From: Maylandia zebra
Taxonomy: Eukaryota; Chordata; Actinopteri; Cichliformes; Cichlidae
Direction of reading: 5' to 3'
DNA length: 64,000 nt
NCBI RefSeq assembly: GCF_041146795.1
Contig: NC_135187.1
Location: forward strand, 19,006,056 to 19,070,055
Made by a program: the position numbers and the translations under genes. The notes beneath the pieces were generated by a model, which had not been told where the DNA came from, searched no databases, and saw only the letters and a program-made list of their open reading frames with translations. Shown here one piece after another: positions 31,751-45,100 of the stretch (its first letter is position 1; every line of letters begins with the position of its first letter).

Positions 31751-34700
31751 ACTTTAAAGAGCAACAATTGACACAGACGTGAGAAACCAGCGTGGAGGAC
31801 AGATGCGGAATTCAATTTCCGCTGCTCCTGCTTTCACTCACTTAACCTCCCTCCAGACTCTTGGGAACTACTACACAGCTCCTTGACTGCAGCTTATGTC
31901 ATGCAGAAAAATGGCAGCCGTCGCACACGGGCTCTGTTCCCCTCAGGGTGCTGAAAATCACTGAGACAGAGATACTTTCCTGTCACTTAGAGTTAATCCA
32001 CAATGCTCTTTGTAGAAGCTCTTGACTTCATGTCACGGTAGTAAAGTGAATTAGAAACACACTGAATTGGAAAAATAATGCAGGACTGCCAAGGAGATTT
32101 ACTCAAGGAGTCAATTACAGAGAGCTGTATTACAGTGTACAGACTTATTATAATGTATTCAAGCAGAGTGGTTTTCTATCTCTATTGAAGTAGACTCAAA
32201 CTCAACTGGAAAACTGTTTCAGTTCAGATTCAGTCTATCAAGTCACGTAGAAAGGCAAATGCAAACCTCTCTTCTTCCCTAGGGAGAAAAATAATTCGCA
32301 TAAGGGCTGTCTAAGCTTACCACTAGGCTATCCTATAATTTATAATAACAGAAAAGCCTTTGGAGGACAGGCAGTAGAAAGTTTGAGAACAAGGATCTAC
32401 ACCTCAAAAACATGACATAAAGCAATGATTTTGAGTAAAATGCAACTCAAATATATAAAATCAAAGGTGTATTTATTCAAATAATTAATCATTAAGGGAA
32501 AAAATGCTTGGTATACACTCAGCTACAGCAATCGAGTTAATTATCTTTTGTGCTCACGTACAAAATTACATGGGAAATTTACATGTTATCAAATTATTTA
32601 AAGTCAGCATTTTGGGGCATAAATACATTTCTGAGTGTGTAACAGAGTGCTTAGCAGGTGTGGTTTGTAGACTATATACAAAAGATGAACACCATGAAAT
32701 CCTTTGGTTTGACTGAGAGGTGTCAATAGACCAAGTAGCCTAAAAATACCCTGCTTTTTCTACTATTTTCCACCAGATGGGACCAAAATTTACAAAATAA
32801 ACTGCTTTTGGTATCAAGTAACACTTTAAGCGAGGGATTGAGAGTAAAATCTGAAGTTGAACAACAAGACAGACATCTCTACAACTGGGCTTCTATCCGG
32901 TTGTTCAGTCTGACGTCACTAGCCGTGTCTGGGTCTAAACTCCGCTGCAGGTCCATATATCAAACGATCACTGTGGCATTACTGAGAGTTGAAAAACTGT
33001 CTAAAGTCTTTCATCTTTAATAAAATGATCAGCGTTCTGCTCTACCAGGTGTAACAATTGAGTTTAACATCCAGGCATCCATGAAAACGGAATTTATGAC
33101 ATTTAACGGAGTTAGAAGTTAGCAGGGAGTTAGCTCGCTAGCTTCTATCTAAATACAATATAGCATGTCCTGACTGCGGGGTTTTGGAAACAAATTAAAA
33201 CGTACAGCTCTGTTATCACTTCCAGCATAAATGAAGACAGAAAACTAAACAGCAGTGACGCTTGTAGGGTTACTGAAGTTGGGCTAGCTGGTATATAGTA
33301 ATGTGCTACGTGACCGCTAGCGACACAGCTATGTTAGCATAATATAAACAAGCTAACTTTTTTCCACTGGATAAAAGTTAACGTGAGTGTTCTCGGTGGT
33401 CAGAAACAAATGTAATCACATGGCAGGATGCTGTAAAAGGACCAAACTTCAGCCAGGAGAACAACTGAGATAATCCATCCACAATACGAGGTTAGTCATT
33501 CATATACTGTTGCATGGGCTGGGCTGTAGTTACATCCTAAGGTTTTAAAAACTGAGCTTAAATAAATGATTAGTGGTAATAAAAGCCGAGGGAGGTCAAC
33601 AGGGATCACTGACTGTTTTAGGAGCTTTTTGAGATCAAATAGAAGAAAATACATAACATTAAACATGTTAACAACACAAAAGCCATATTAAACGCAGACT
33701 ACTTTAGACCCGGAAGTAGGATTCGTCGCGTCATCACTGAACAACCGGATTTGCAGCCAGAGCAGTCACCCCCTGCTGGCCATTAGACAGAATGCAGCAT
33801 TAAAACACAGATTCACATTTCAGCCCCAGAGGCTACAGCCATCTTTTATATACAGTTTATGATGGAGGTGTGATGGAGAATCACCAGAAGTTATTACAAG
33901 GAATCCTAAAGTGGAAATGATCTCTAAACAAAATATCATAATGAGCTGAGATATTTTATTTTTCAGGCCTAAAGTCATTTCTCCTATTTGGACAAACTAA
34001 CACGGCTTATCTGTCATCTTATCTTATCTATACCTGCACATTTCTTACAGGCATTTAAAAAACTCAACAAAATTATGCACGCAGAGCTGGGCAGAAGGAG
34101 GCAGACAGAGTTTCAGGTGCAGGTGACTAAAGCTCATATGTGAGTAAGGATCATGTGATCAGCGAAAGATTTTCACTCAAAACAAGGATATAAAAATGAA
34201 TAATGAACATTACTCCACAAAGCCACCAGCATAGTTAGAAACACATGCTGTGCAAAGGCACATTTTGCAACCTACAGCTTCATTTTAAACTGTGCAAATC
34301 CCCACAGCTTTTAGGAATACCAAGCGCTGTACGTCAGAGAGGGAGTCAGAGAAACTTGATGGTAAAAACAGATTTTTCAGCTTTTGTAAAGCCAAATCCA
34401 TAAAAAAAAATTCCCCTCCAAATTATAAAAAAATATTACATGCATATTTATATAATGCTTAGTGTTTACATAGGTAAAAAAAACAAACTGGGAACCTGAA
34501 AATGTTCGAACTTAAAGATACTTCAGGGGGAAATTAAAGGGAAAACCCTTGATTTAAAAGGCAGAAAGAATGCATGGAAAAGGCGGGGTGTACATACCAT
34601 AAATTGCAATTTTCTTTGTATGTTTGCCCCGTCAAGAACGTGTTTCCATTTCTTTCACAGGTGCCTGAGAAAAGACAAAGAGTGGCAATTTAATATACGC

Positions 34701-36709
34701 AGGTTTGATGTGGCTAAACAATAAAGATCCTATCGCTAATCTCAACAAAAGCTACGCACAGTCTCAATCACTGAGACACAAATGAGACACATGCTGTACA
34801 CGGAGGCTTAAAAGCACACATACACACTTGATATTAATAACACAGTAACCACATTCCTTCACTTGCAACCACAGTAAAAGTTAACAGCAACTAGTCTTAG
34901 TATTAACACACAGAATATGTGAGGTCTAAGGAGCTCTAAGCCAGTAATCCTGTGTAGGAATGTGGCGTTAGCTTCTTTCCTGCCTTCCCAGGCTTCCCGG
35001 GCTCTCGTCATGCTTTAACCAGCTTACGCCCCACTGCACCAACTCTACTGAGATAGCATGGAAAGCCCCCACTTCCATCTATAATTAAACATCAAAAATT
35101 TTACAAAATTTGTGAGTTGCACACCCTGCGCTGTCACGACCCCAAAAGTGGCCCATCTTACTCGACTGTTAAAACGTTGGTGTCTTGGTGACAAGCTTAC
35201 GTAAAGTGGAAGATGCTGTCAGAGGGGACTCCATGTGGAATTTAAGGCATAATCTGGCTGAGAATTTACAGTGTGAGCAGGTTTTCCCGGCCTCTGGTGT
35301 GAGGCCCCGTGCTGACAGTGTGATCTATGACTGATGCTCTCACAGCTGTCTCGCCCGGTCTATCGTAATTCAAATTACTGCAGAGCTTCGGCAAGTGGCA
35401 AGTTACACATTAATACAGAAGGAATGTGTGCAGACTGAACATATGCAATGGTTACCGTGACATTTTTTGTATAGCATTCCTTCAGCGCAGACCGAGTGAA
35501 AAAACAGTAGCAGTTAAGAGGAAAGACCTATCATAACAAGCTGTCTTTCAGTGGCTTCCCTCCGCTGACTGTGTGATCAAACATGCTTGCGTGCACATGC
35601 TTGTACGTCGGACCTCCTGAGTGCCAAACCTTATCGAGCACGGCCCACATACCTGCATCGACCTCTCTAACTTTGTAGTCCTGTACCCATTGTCTGGCCG
35701 CATACCCCACATTCTTTCTCCTGACCTCCATTCATCCCTCTACACACCCCTCCTCCCACCGTCTCGGTTAATAAGAAGCCTACTGTTCCCTACGCTGCTC
35801 TCAGGTAGCCCTTTGCCTTTGCTGGCACATTTCACACTTCGGCAGAGAGGATGGTGCTAGAACTGTGAGGGAGTCCAAATGTAGTCAACCAACCAGTAAC
35901 ACAGGTGAACGAACAGGAGTTTAATCTGCAATACAATCAGATGCTATATGTAGATGATTTAAGGGACAGGGAACGTACAGATAATCATTATGTATGCTGA
36001 AATATAGTTTGACTTTCTATTATTATTATTATTATTATTATTATTAAATCCATTATATTAATACTGTCGTTTACCCTGTAACTCTGTGATTAATCACACA
36101 GAAGAAATCAAAGAGACATTAGAAAGATCAAAGGTTTCTGTCCAAGTAAGAAACATTGGTATGATCACTTCATATAAATGCAGTAACAAGCTGAAGCTTT
36201 TAAAAGCAGGTATGCAATTCTAATCCATTTTCAGCATATTAGGGGCGTCACGCTGCTTTCCATCGTGGCCCAGCGTGGAGCTTGTCAGTGGGGTTTCCTG
36301 CAGCTCTCTGACAGAGTTTAACTAACAAAGACATGCCCACACGCTCACACACATGGCTGCAACACTTTCTGATGCCCCCCAAAACACATTTGTACCTTCA
36401 CATACCAATGAAAGGCGGCTGCACGCCAAGACAGTGACCCCAGAAGTCGGGGCAGCAGTCGGACACCGTGCGGTTGCAGAACAGGTCACAGTAGCAGATC
36501 GTGTCCAGGTACGGCACGGTGCACAGGTCGTCCCTGCCAGGACAGCAGCCTCCTCGTCTCTGGCAGTAGGAGCCGAATGGGTCTCTGATGCCGCCAACAT
36601 GAAGTGGACTGGCAAGCTCCCTCTTGGTCCTTCTGGAAAGGATTCTGTCTGCAGTGCCTTCTCCCACCACCAGGAGTAGCACGGTCACAGTCAACAGGAT
36701 GAGCTTCAT
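18205..36709 (-). CDS. tinagl1: Tubulointerstitial nephritis antigen-like 1, complete, 11 coding exons
   Basis: Secreted matricellular glycoprotein with a catalytically dead papain-type domain that binds matrix, integrins and laminin (known for the family). Coding exons in order: 36709-36406, 34664-34598, 28737-28645, 28552-28438, 24923-24797, 24601-24451, 24365-24179, 23259-23214, 22370-22247, 19430-19385, 18372-18205. The phases close to 475 aa (human about 467). Seen: signal peptide 1-20; furin-like RTKR (27-30); somatomedin B-type Cys cluster 49-93; linker with EGF-like Cys; peptidase C1 fold from about 200. The active-site motif reads [11 protein letters not shown]: Gln223 is kept and the nucleophile Cys is Ser229. 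His399 ([10 protein letters not shown]) and Asn424 (ANSWGKNWG) are kept. [11 protein letters not shown] and [10 protein letters not shown] fit TINAGL1 better than TINAG. The protein ends [13 protein letters not shown], an unusual natural six-His tail. The ATG exon starts at an acceptor (36716), implying an upstream leader exon. Confidence 0.96.
18890..19290. repeat. Common fish dispersed repeat in tinagl1 intron
   Basis: Begins with (CCAT)n and continues with CGCTGGAGCCTATCCCAGCT, GGGTACACCCTGGACAGGTC and GGGAGAACATGCAAACTCCA, ending near GCTAACCACCGTGCCACCGT. I recognise this as one of the most abundant interspersed repeats of teleosts, probably the tail of a non-LTR element; I could not classify it further. 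It lies between the last two coding exons of tinagl1. Confidence 0.7.
19581..19623. repeat. Poly-A tract
   Basis: A nearly pure adenine run in a tinagl1 intron, possibly the tail of a retroposed sequence; no target duplication was identified. Confidence 0.6.
22425..22504. repeat. (CA)n microsatellite in tinagl1 intron
   Basis: About 80 bp of almost pure CA dinucleotide, just upstream of the exon at 22370 in transcript sense. The Cys/Val and Thr/His open frames over it are repeat artefacts. Confidence 0.97.
25570..26853 (+). mobile_element. 5'-truncated CR1/Rex1-type LINE with reverse transcriptase ORF
   Basis: The plus-strand frame from about 25660 to 26300 encodes the reverse-transcriptase palm: [19 protein letters not shown] and the catalytic box [10 protein letters not shown], then [13 protein letters not shown] and FKFLGVHID. 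At an A7 run (26296-26302) the frame shifts by one, and the C-terminal part continues to a stop near 26518. The copy ends in AATAAAGAG and (TTATC)n, the microsatellite-type tail of CR1/L2-clade elements. The 5' half is missing. It sits in a tinagl1 intron on the opposite strand to the gene. Confidence 0.85.
26815..26853. repeat. (TTATC)n 3' tail of LINE
   Basis: Seven or more tandem copies of TTATC directly after the AATAAAG of the LINE; this is its self-made 3' terminal repeat. Confidence 0.85.
28080..28320 (-). mobile_element. L2-type LINE 3' fragment
   Basis: The stretch from GAGCAAGCATCTGGTGAAAG through AGGAAGAAACCTCTGGCAGA is the reverse complement of the 3' untranslated region of the L2 copy ending at 61946. 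Only a short 3' part is present, inside a tinagl1 intron. Confidence 0.65.
30267..30305. repeat. Perfect 16-bp hairpin
   Basis: Left arm TGTGTGACTGAAGAGG (30267-30282) and right arm CCTCTTCAGTCACACA (30290-30305) are exact reverse complements around a 7-nt loop. It lies in a tinagl1 intron. The stem is too short for an ordinary pre-miRNA. It may be the scar of a fold-back insertion. Confidence 0.8.
31714..31748. repeat. (AC)n microsatellite
   Basis: About 35 bp of pure AC dinucleotide in a tinagl1 intron. Confidence 0.95.
32895..33750 (+). mobile_element. 856-bp terminal-inverted-repeat element, copy 1
   Basis: Ends are ATCCGGTTGTTCAGT and its exact reverse complement. The interior is non-coding, AT-rich and contains TTAGC/GCTAGC motifs. 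A second copy, inverted, is at 49481-50330 and matches along its whole length. No clear target-site duplication is visible. This is probably a non-autonomous DNA transposon (MITE-like), located between the second and third coding exons of tinagl1. Confidence 0.8.
33830..33862. repeat. Fragment of CCATCTTTTATATACAG repeat
   Basis: Contains CCATCTTTTATATACAG, the terminal inverted repeat of the short element at 56730-57103, lying about 90 bp from the end of the 856-bp element. Only one end is recognisable here. Confidence 0.5.
34665..36405. other. tinagl1 intron between first and second coding exons
   Basis: Non-coding sequence with a (TTA)n tract at 36018-36046. No other repeat or conserved exon was recognised. 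Confidence 0.5.
36018..36046. repeat. (TTA)n microsatellite
   Basis: About nine tandem TTA units in a tinagl1 intron. Confidence 0.9.
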
Positions 36710-36912
36710 GATAAACCTGCGACAGGGAGGCGACAGAAATTAAACATTTAAGAGTTGTGGATAAAGCCAGTGCTATCCAAGGCATACCTCTGTATGATGC
36801 TCAAGAAGACACACTTAAAATGCTCCACTCTGCAGGGGGAAGAGCAGCAGAGTGTAGCAGAGGAATTGGGCATTACTGCTGCCAACTTCTGAGCAGTTCA
36901 TATAAACAGAGA

Positions 36913-36913
<1 letters not shown>

Positions 36914-36979
<66 letters not shown>
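36914..36979. repeat. (CA)n microsatellite
   Basis: About 66 bp of pure CA, roughly 200 bp upstream of the tinagl1 ATG exon acceptor. Confidence 0.97.
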
Positions 36980-36981
<2 letters not shown>

Positions 36982-37507
36982 TAAGTTTAAACAGACTTGG
37001 CAGCACATGGTTTAAATAGAAACCCATGTGATCCTTGGAGATTGTCTATTTATTTCCTCAACTTTCCTTTTAAACCGCCAAGACAAACAGCAGCTAAATA
37101 TGAAAATACACACAGCGTGATGGAGAACATCGTCTCAGTGGCAAAAGTTATGTTATCAAATATGTTGAACGGTGCATGATGGGCAGGTTCTCTGACATGT
37201 CTATATGCACATGTAATATCCTCAATGCCCACGTTTAGTTTGTTTGTCCCTGCTCAAGGTCTCGGGATTATTAAAGGTCAAACAATCCCACGCATTGTTT
37301 TTTTGTTTGTGTTGGTCTCAGGTCACTGGATAGGGGAGTCTCTGCAGGGTCGGACCAAGAGGAGGGCTCGCCCCCGCTGCTTACATAAACAGCATCATTA
37401 ATTATCCAATCAGATCTCTCGGCACAATGGACCCTGTGCACATAAAGCACAGCTCTGGAAAAGGCCTTTGCTCTGCTGTTTTCTGCATGACTGTGCCTTT
37501 ACTTGGT

Positions 37508-37551
<44 letters not shown>
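37508..37551. repeat. (CA)n microsatellite
   Basis: About 44 bp of pure CA in the first intron of tinagl1. Confidence 0.97.
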
Positions 37552-37553
<2 letters not shown>

Positions 37554-39000
37554 CAGCATGGGATGGGCAGGTCTTGTCCTTTACACAAGTGTTTTGTTGT
37601 GTCAGACTTTGAGCAGCAGTGCAATAAAACACCAGCCAGTGTGCTCATCATGCTGGTGATGTCTTTAGGTCAATCTAAAGCTAAAAAAAACCCACTTCTG
37701 CAGAGATCATAATGCAGTTGTCTTCAGAGGCTCTTCTTTATCATCTGTAGCTTCTTTTCACATATTAGATTAGATTGTTAAGCGATAAAGTATTTTGCTC
37801 AATTGCTTACTTAAATGAGACAGTATTTATAGATTTAGTCCATATTACTGTGTAAAATATCCTGTTAACACCCAATATTTCAATCATACGATCCTGAGAA
37901 AAAGATCTTAAAGCTTTCAGTAATGTCACAGATGGCATATGGTCCATCAGGGCTCCACACACTATAGCGCATGGACACATAACACAGTGGCAGATGAGAC
38001 ATGCGGAGTCAGTGTCAGCAGCTTCAGGACCACAGTTATGAACAGTGAGTTCATAAATCTGAGCAGTATTTCATTGCACGGCAGCACTTTTTTTTTTTTT
38101 TTTAAATGGGAACATTATAAACCACAAATACATTAATGCATCAACGTACTTTTCATTTTTATGCTTCACTGCTAATGAACAAGAAATTAAAACCTATCAT
38201 CCAGTGATTTGTGGTTAAAGTAACTCATACAACCTTTTCAGTAGCGAAGCAAAAGAACATCCAAGGCTAGAAATATTTTTTAAGAAAAAACCCACACAAA
38301 AAAAACCCACAACAACAACAAAAACATAAAAACAAGGGCCAAATCTTGAACTGTAATTAAGGTGAACCAAACTTTTAGCTGCTTACACACGTGACTTGAT
38401 CACTTTCCTTCCCAAGACTGAACTTTGACACATTGTTGCAACACCCAGCAGATAATTCATTCTTCAGTGCGTCTCTATAAAAGCCCTCTCAGCACCATTT
38501 TTCCTGTGTTACACAGTCCTGACTATTCTCTCAAACTAAAAAACATTAAGCTCGATTTTTAAGGGGGAGTGGGTTGGATCATGTATAACACCTTACAGGT
38601 GTCCAGTGAGGACTGCACCTCAGCAGGTGAGTGAAGAGATTACTGGTGTCTGGAGCGGCCACTCCACCTGAACCCAACAACCCTCCATTAAAAAAAAAAA
38701 GACAAAACAGCCTTCCGTTGATATTAATGTAGCTCTAATGTGCCCAACACACCCTTAAGATACATATGTCGTAACAGCAAAGGCTTGACTAACCAATGCT
38801 CTACAATACATCTAAATAATTATACAGAGAAAGACTAAAAACATGGAAGGTGATGACAATCCTCTGAAAGAGAGCTTAAAAGTTTCCTCTTCTTCTGTTT
38901 AAAGTAACTTGATAATAGTGTAAGCCAGACTATGACGCTCAGGCTGCACCTGCCTGAGAGCTGCTGCTGAAAAGTGCAGAGAAACAGAAACTGCTGTTAC

Positions 39001-39181
39001 CTTGAGTTTAGAGAGAAATCCTGGTTTTGTAATCCAGTAAGAAACAGCTTATTTACTGCTGGTGTGCTGCTCAGGAAGTCCCTCACAGGTAGAGAGAGTT
39101 TAGGTAAAAGGTCAGGCTCCTTTTCTCTGTTCCAAACTCTCTCACAGGATCTGCTCTGTCAGTCTCGGTCTTCTCTATATA
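39001..39181 (-). promoter_or_regulatory. tinagl1: tinagl1 TATA promoter and non-coding first exon
   Basis: On the minus strand TATATAG lies at 39181-39175. About 30 nt downstream begins a ~150-nt leader that ends CTCAAG|GTAACAG (exon end 39001, donor GT at 39000-38999). The ATG exon begins at 36716 after an acceptor reading CTGTCGCAG, so a leader exon is required. Spacing and signals fit, but no transcript evidence is available. Confidence 0.6.
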
Positions 39182-40355
39182 CAGGCAACAAGCAAGCGTA
39201 ACCACTCCCCCCTCCAGCCTCTGGCTTGTCCCCTGCTTCACTGCCTCTCCCTCAGCAGCTCACATTCACGCACGCCTTTCCCTGTGACTCCCACAGGTTG
39301 ACTATCTCTGCGTGCTTTTCCTCTTCTTATCAGACTGGAGCCTGCATAGTGAACTGGCTCTCTGTTCATGTCACTGCTTCTCTCATATTTTCTTCCCACT
39401 GTCGCTATCAGTAGCCATGACTTCCCCCTTCTTTATCTGCGACTTTTCCCCAATCCCCACACAGGGCCAAATCCACTTGAGGTGGACGCCATTGCACGCC
39501 CCCTAGCGGCCGCAGGTTGAGTAGCTCCACCTATCAGCCACGAAATTATGGAGGAGCCAGAGAGAAACCTCCCATCTTCTAGAAAGTTACAGAGGAGTCT
39601 CTGGAGATGCGGTTTTGGTACGCATTGTCGGAATGTGAGAAATATTGCGGATGTTTTTTTGTAAGATGATGAATCTGTTTGTATCATCAGCCTCTTGTTG
39701 TGTAACATCTCCCCCTTTCCAAACAAAATCATTTCAGTGAAGGAATTTGATTTATTAAACAAATGAAGTTCATGTCTACACAAAGTTTGACTTTATTTTC
39801 TTAAATCTTAATATTGTGTGGTTTCCTGAGCAGTGAACACAAACAGGACACATTACACAGCTGCAGTGAGCGAATGACAGAGAATATCAGCTGTCAAATG
39901 TTTAACCCTCTTCTATATTTGGTAACCAGTGTGCTGAAAGTCCGCTTTCCTTAAGTTTATGAAAGTACATAAATGACATAAATGCTTCTGCAGAAGAAGA
40001 CTGAATAAGGTTTTACTGAAGTGTTGCTGTGGCCCAGAAAGACCCAGCTGACCACTTTTGGGCTGATCAATAAGCTAAAAGCTGAATCAATAACTGTGAC
40101 ACCACATGGTGTTGGACAGGGTGGGTGAGGCTTCCCCAGAAAATGAAAGAAAACACTGAACACACAAAGGCTATGCTTTGCTTTGCATACATTTATTATT
40201 GAATATTTAGAAAAACAAATGAAAACATTGCTTTATTACTTAAAAATATTCATAAAACATACAATCGTTTCCCATTTATTAAGTAAGTAAGAAAAGATAA
40301 ATCAAAGAACCTTCTATTAGTACAATAACAACTACTAATATAATATATAATATAA

Positions 40356-40391
40356 TAATGATGATGATGATGATGATGATGATAATGATGC
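40356..40391. repeat. (GAT)n microsatellite
   Basis: About ten GAT units with one interruption. Confidence 0.9.
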
Positions 40392-41271
40392 CTGTTAGCT
40401 ACAGAGGCGCTGCTTGCTGCCAGATGAAGCAGGTAACTACTTAGGGCTCCAGGCCATTTTTGAAGGGTTTGGGACTGATATAATTAAAAGTACAGCAGTG
40501 GCATGTGTAAAGTTTTCTGTGACAATAGGAGAGCCCTGACCTCCCTAAGGAGGTCATTCCAGCTGCAAGTGGCATGTGCGATTCTGTTTACACAAACCCA
40601 ATGACAAAAACAAAAGCTATTCAGTGAAAATGAAGAGGAGTGATCCATCTGGGAGTGAGAAAGAAAGAGGGTCAACAGAGGAAGAGGAGAGAAAAGCAAG
40701 ACAGAGGCGAGCGAAGGAGACAATAATGATTAAATTTAAGGTTAGATAACTAAATGCTGCTAGTTTAGCCTTTACTGTGGAGGAGAGACGCTCGCGTGTA
40801 CGGAGGAGTGTTGGAATGAATGTGAGGCTGTATGTGTGTCTGCAAGCTGGAACATGTTAAATCTGTGGTCTTATTCAAACTGTGAAACACTGTAACTATA
40901 TGATTTTTAATAGTGCCATACGAATAAAGTTATTATTATTATTACCAAAATAAAGAATAAATGGTCTCTGCCATTTACAGTGTACTTTTTACATGTTTTT
41001 TCATAAGACTCTTCTTGTTTTTGGTAATGTTTGCATCAGGTTACTTACTAAATAAATGTGGTGAATGCTGGTCCGAGGGGCCACTGTAAACTTTTGCCTA
41101 GATGGCCAAAAGGGCTCTAGACTCATCACTGGTTAGCTGCTGAGCTGCAACAGTTAACTTAATCAAATAATCAGTCCAAAGGGAAACTTCAGCATAATTT
41201 AATAACTGTTTCATAAGACAAATAAGCTAATCCTCTCTCAATATAAATATTAACTGGTTTACTAAAACAAA

Positions 41272-41296
41272 TTATTATTATTATTATTATTATTAC
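41272..41296. repeat. (ATT)n microsatellite
   Basis: About eight ATT units. Confidence 0.9.
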
Positions 41297-42064
41297 ATTA
41301 GACTGTAGAGAAAAGTGATTACTGTCTAATTTAAATAATTTAATTTAAAAAATGATCCGGGTAAGCCTCAGCAGAAAGCCCACTGGGATGGTTTTCTTTA
41401 TTACATAATATGCTGTAGGATTACCTCACTTGGCAAATTAACATTTATAGTCATAAGAAAAATTAAGAATTTAGAAAGCAATAAAACACAAAGTTAATCA
41501 CCACTAAAACAAAGCAATTCATGTTGCATTTTGAAAAATAGCTTGGGGCATCTTTGAATGTGAGCCAAACGTGGCTTTTACAGTTTCTTTGAAAAACATT
41601 TTTTACTGACTTCAGAGATTTTTGTCAGCCTTTACTTCCTGATTGGAGCGTGTCTATGCGCACGCCATAGTCTTTTGTCCAGCCTGTGCCAGTCATCCCC
41701 AAGATTCAAAGCGGCTTCTCTAAATTACACATCATATCTGAAAAGCTTTCAGACGGCTTCTGTCACTGATGTGAGCAAAGATGAGGCCGTTCTGCTTCTG
41801 CTTTCCAGACAACTCGGTAATTATAGCTATAACATCTCTTACACAACCTCATACCTTCTGAAGAAAGGTGCTCAGAGCGATGTATACCTCTGTTTCACAG
41901 TCATCGCCTTCTCAGTCATTATCATACCTCTTTACTGTACATGCTGTTTGCCTTTTAGTGATGACTGACTCATTGGCGCTAACATGCAAGGAATGCTGTT
42001 TTGCACACATATTGGTAGCTGCAGAGTAGCATACAAAAGCTTGACTGTAGCAATCTCCAAGAGA

Positions 42065-42066
<2 letters not shown>

Positions 42067-42147
<81 letters not shown>
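42067..42147. repeat. (GT)n microsatellite
   Basis: About 80 bp of pure GT, one of the longest simple repeats in the window. Confidence 0.97.
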
Positions 42148-42148
<1 letters not shown>

Positions 42149-45100
42149 ACCTCCCTGAAAATAAGACCCCTGAGTCAGGCATCAATAGATGAGGAAGCTT
42201 GCGTGTGATTCATCAGTGAAGGCGAGGATACTAAATCATCTTGGACGGTTGTTGTTGGAAATGTATTTCACAAGATCTGTAGGTGGTGTGTTGCAAGCCT
42301 CGTGTACGCGTGTACATTTAACACAAAGGCCTGACCCAGACTGCAGTGACTCAGGCCTTAAGAAGACCTCTAGATGTTTAACCGTGACACATAATCTGTC
42401 AGAGGAAAAAGCAGAAAAAAGCAACCCTAAACCGATCAGCAGTGCTTCTGTTTGTGAGGTCATTTCCCAAAAATAGACTGAACTGTGGAGGCTGAGGCCA
42501 CACGTGTTAACAATAGAGGCTATACATACTCACGGAGCTGTCAGAGCGCGCAGTCAAGGGGAAAGCAGCACGTTTGCACACATGCTGACACACACAATCA
42601 AACACGCACTCACAAAAAGGAGTTGTGTGTGCATTTTGAGCGATTTGCTCTGTATTTTCCTGACAAGAACCTTCAGGAAGAATCAATGATGCTGGAGCTG
42701 ACAGGCGCATGACAGCAGCCAGTCACAGACGCATGCACACATGCTCATCCTGAGGAACAATCCCCCTCTTGAGCTTTGCCTCATAATCCTCCCATGACAC
42801 TACGCAGCAAGGCCAGATATACCAGCTGCACTGTGTCGGGGTGGAGGTCTGCACTTCTGACCCTGCGAAGGAGTGGACATGTATCCATCTCCATTTCTCT
42901 GGAGCATTTCCTGTTCCAGGAAGGAGCAGGACATGTGGTTGATAGTAAACAAGAATGGGCGTGCTGGCAGCACACATCAGCGAAGTACAGAGTGTGTCAG
43001 CAGTGTCTCTGGGTGTTTTTGAGGCAGTTAGTCGTAGGTGTATGGAAAAATCACCCACATGTCAGTGTTGATGAGAAGCACAGACGCTTGGAAGAATTTC
43101 ACTGTACTGTTTGTTCTTCTCTGCAGCTGCACAGGGAGCATTGGACGTATCTTTGTTCGGTGGCTACGTATCTTACAGAGCTTGAAGATTATGATTCTAC
43201 TGGTTTGGGTCACTTTCAGTCTCAGATTCCTGCTCGTGTAAAACAGATCTGGAGGGATCTATATCTCCATTTGCACTAAAACACTGGCTCACGGTCAGCT
43301 GGTGTTGGAGCAACAAGGGTGAAAAAGGAAGACATTTACTGACATTTAAGTTTTTAACTGTGGAAACTGTGGAAAGAGGATGTGAAAACGATTGACTTTA
43401 AATGAACAGCAACTATTGTCCATGTTCCCATTACTAGATTGATTTGACTCAAATATGAAGCCCTTTAAAAAAAACTCATATTAAGAGTTACCTGAGGAGC
43501 TCTTTCCAGAGATTTTTAAAATTAGAATAATTTCTCCACAAATGGAGGTAAATATAAGTTTTACAATCAGCTCAAAAATTTCTCCTGAGGGGAATGAGAA
43601 ACTTCCCAATAAAATTTGTTCACTGTCCTAAATTTCTTGGTAATATATCTGATAGCTACCAAGAAATGTCTCCAAATTAGGAGAACCACAGATATCTGGA
43701 AAAAACAAATCATATCAAATCAAATAGCTGTTCAGACTCACAGTCAGGAAAAACGGAGCGACCCCCCCGCTGGCACGACAGAAGGATGTAAAGTTCAGCC
43801 TGTCTGTTACCCTCACATGTCTGTCACCTCTGATTCATATTGATTGTGAAAACACTGACTTCCATATTGATTATTGCTGACTGAGATTGAGAGATTCTGA
43901 ATCATTCAGTTAGACTAAAAACTAAACTGCTGAAAATCTAGAAGCTCTTTTAATGTCAGCAGAGTAACTTCTGCTTAATACAATTCAGCAGTGACTGCAT
44001 ATGTCTTTATGTCCTGGAATAAGCAAGTCTAGCAGAATTTCAGCGGTGATAATCACTTTTCTATAGAACAAAGTGCAAGAAAATGTGTGGCTCATGCATC
44101 ATGAATCATGAAAATCATGAAACTGTTCACATGCTAACAAAAAAAGATTATTGAATCAAACATTTCCTGCTTAAATATGGGACAGATCTGGACCTGCAGT
44201 CACTTTAAATGCGTTCAGGGCCAACAGTTACATATTATGGAACAAAGTCGTAGCCTCGAGGTGTTTCTGTATAATCAAATAAAAATCTCCTTCATTTTTC
44301 TTGCCACATGAAAAGGTGGAGGTGACTGCAGGCTGCATGCAGGGGCTTGTCGTTTTATTTCCTTTTTATTAATCCTGATGCATGAGAAGTGTTTTCATGG
44401 AGCTTTTCAGATATCATGGATTAATTGGTTACATTGTATTGCAAGCGCTACATCTTATGTAATAAAAACTGATTTTTTTTCCTACCAAAGTAAGGAAAAA
44501 AACAGGGGATAGCGAAGGAGGAGCTGGATAGATCTGTGTCCGCTGTGAGTAGAGAGGAAACGCACCCTCGAATACACACCCCTTTCCCTTGTTGATGATG
44601 TCATCTTTGGTGTTTAAAAAGAAAAAGGGAGGCCTCAGGTGGACCTTTATACACCCTTCTCCTCCAAACCCTCCCCCAGCCATATTCCATCTATGCATCT
44701 CCACAGGGACTGACCCTCGCTCAATACCTGTCACCCATCCCTGTGTTCATCCATCTGAAGGCAGTCATCTCTACTAATGGAGAATACATCCCAGGGCTGC
44801 TCTCTGGACCTCTTTGAAAATTCCAGCTTTTAAACAATATTCCCTTTGAATTACTTCAGTTTGTACCTTCACTCACCGGCCCAAAATACATTTTTACTTT
44901 GACACTTAAATTCACACAAACCAAATTATCACAAACCAAACTGAAAGCACGCAAAGAAGAAGTGTTTAGGGGTACTTAAGCCTACCTACAGTGGCAGCTG
45001 TCACTGAAAAGCACTTTAAAACTCACCCCACCCCATTTAATGCTGTCTGTTATTTACCCAAGAGCCTCTACAGCACCAGTGTCAAACATAAGGCCTGTAA

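Noticed and set aside
41675-41968. 97-codon open frame with a hydrophobic stretch
   Set aside because: Only one weak membrane-like segment, no supporting splice sites or family match.
42776-43279. 167-codon open frame on the plus strand
   Set aside because: No recognisable domain, no splice or start context, and it overlaps comparable frames on the other strand; likely chance.
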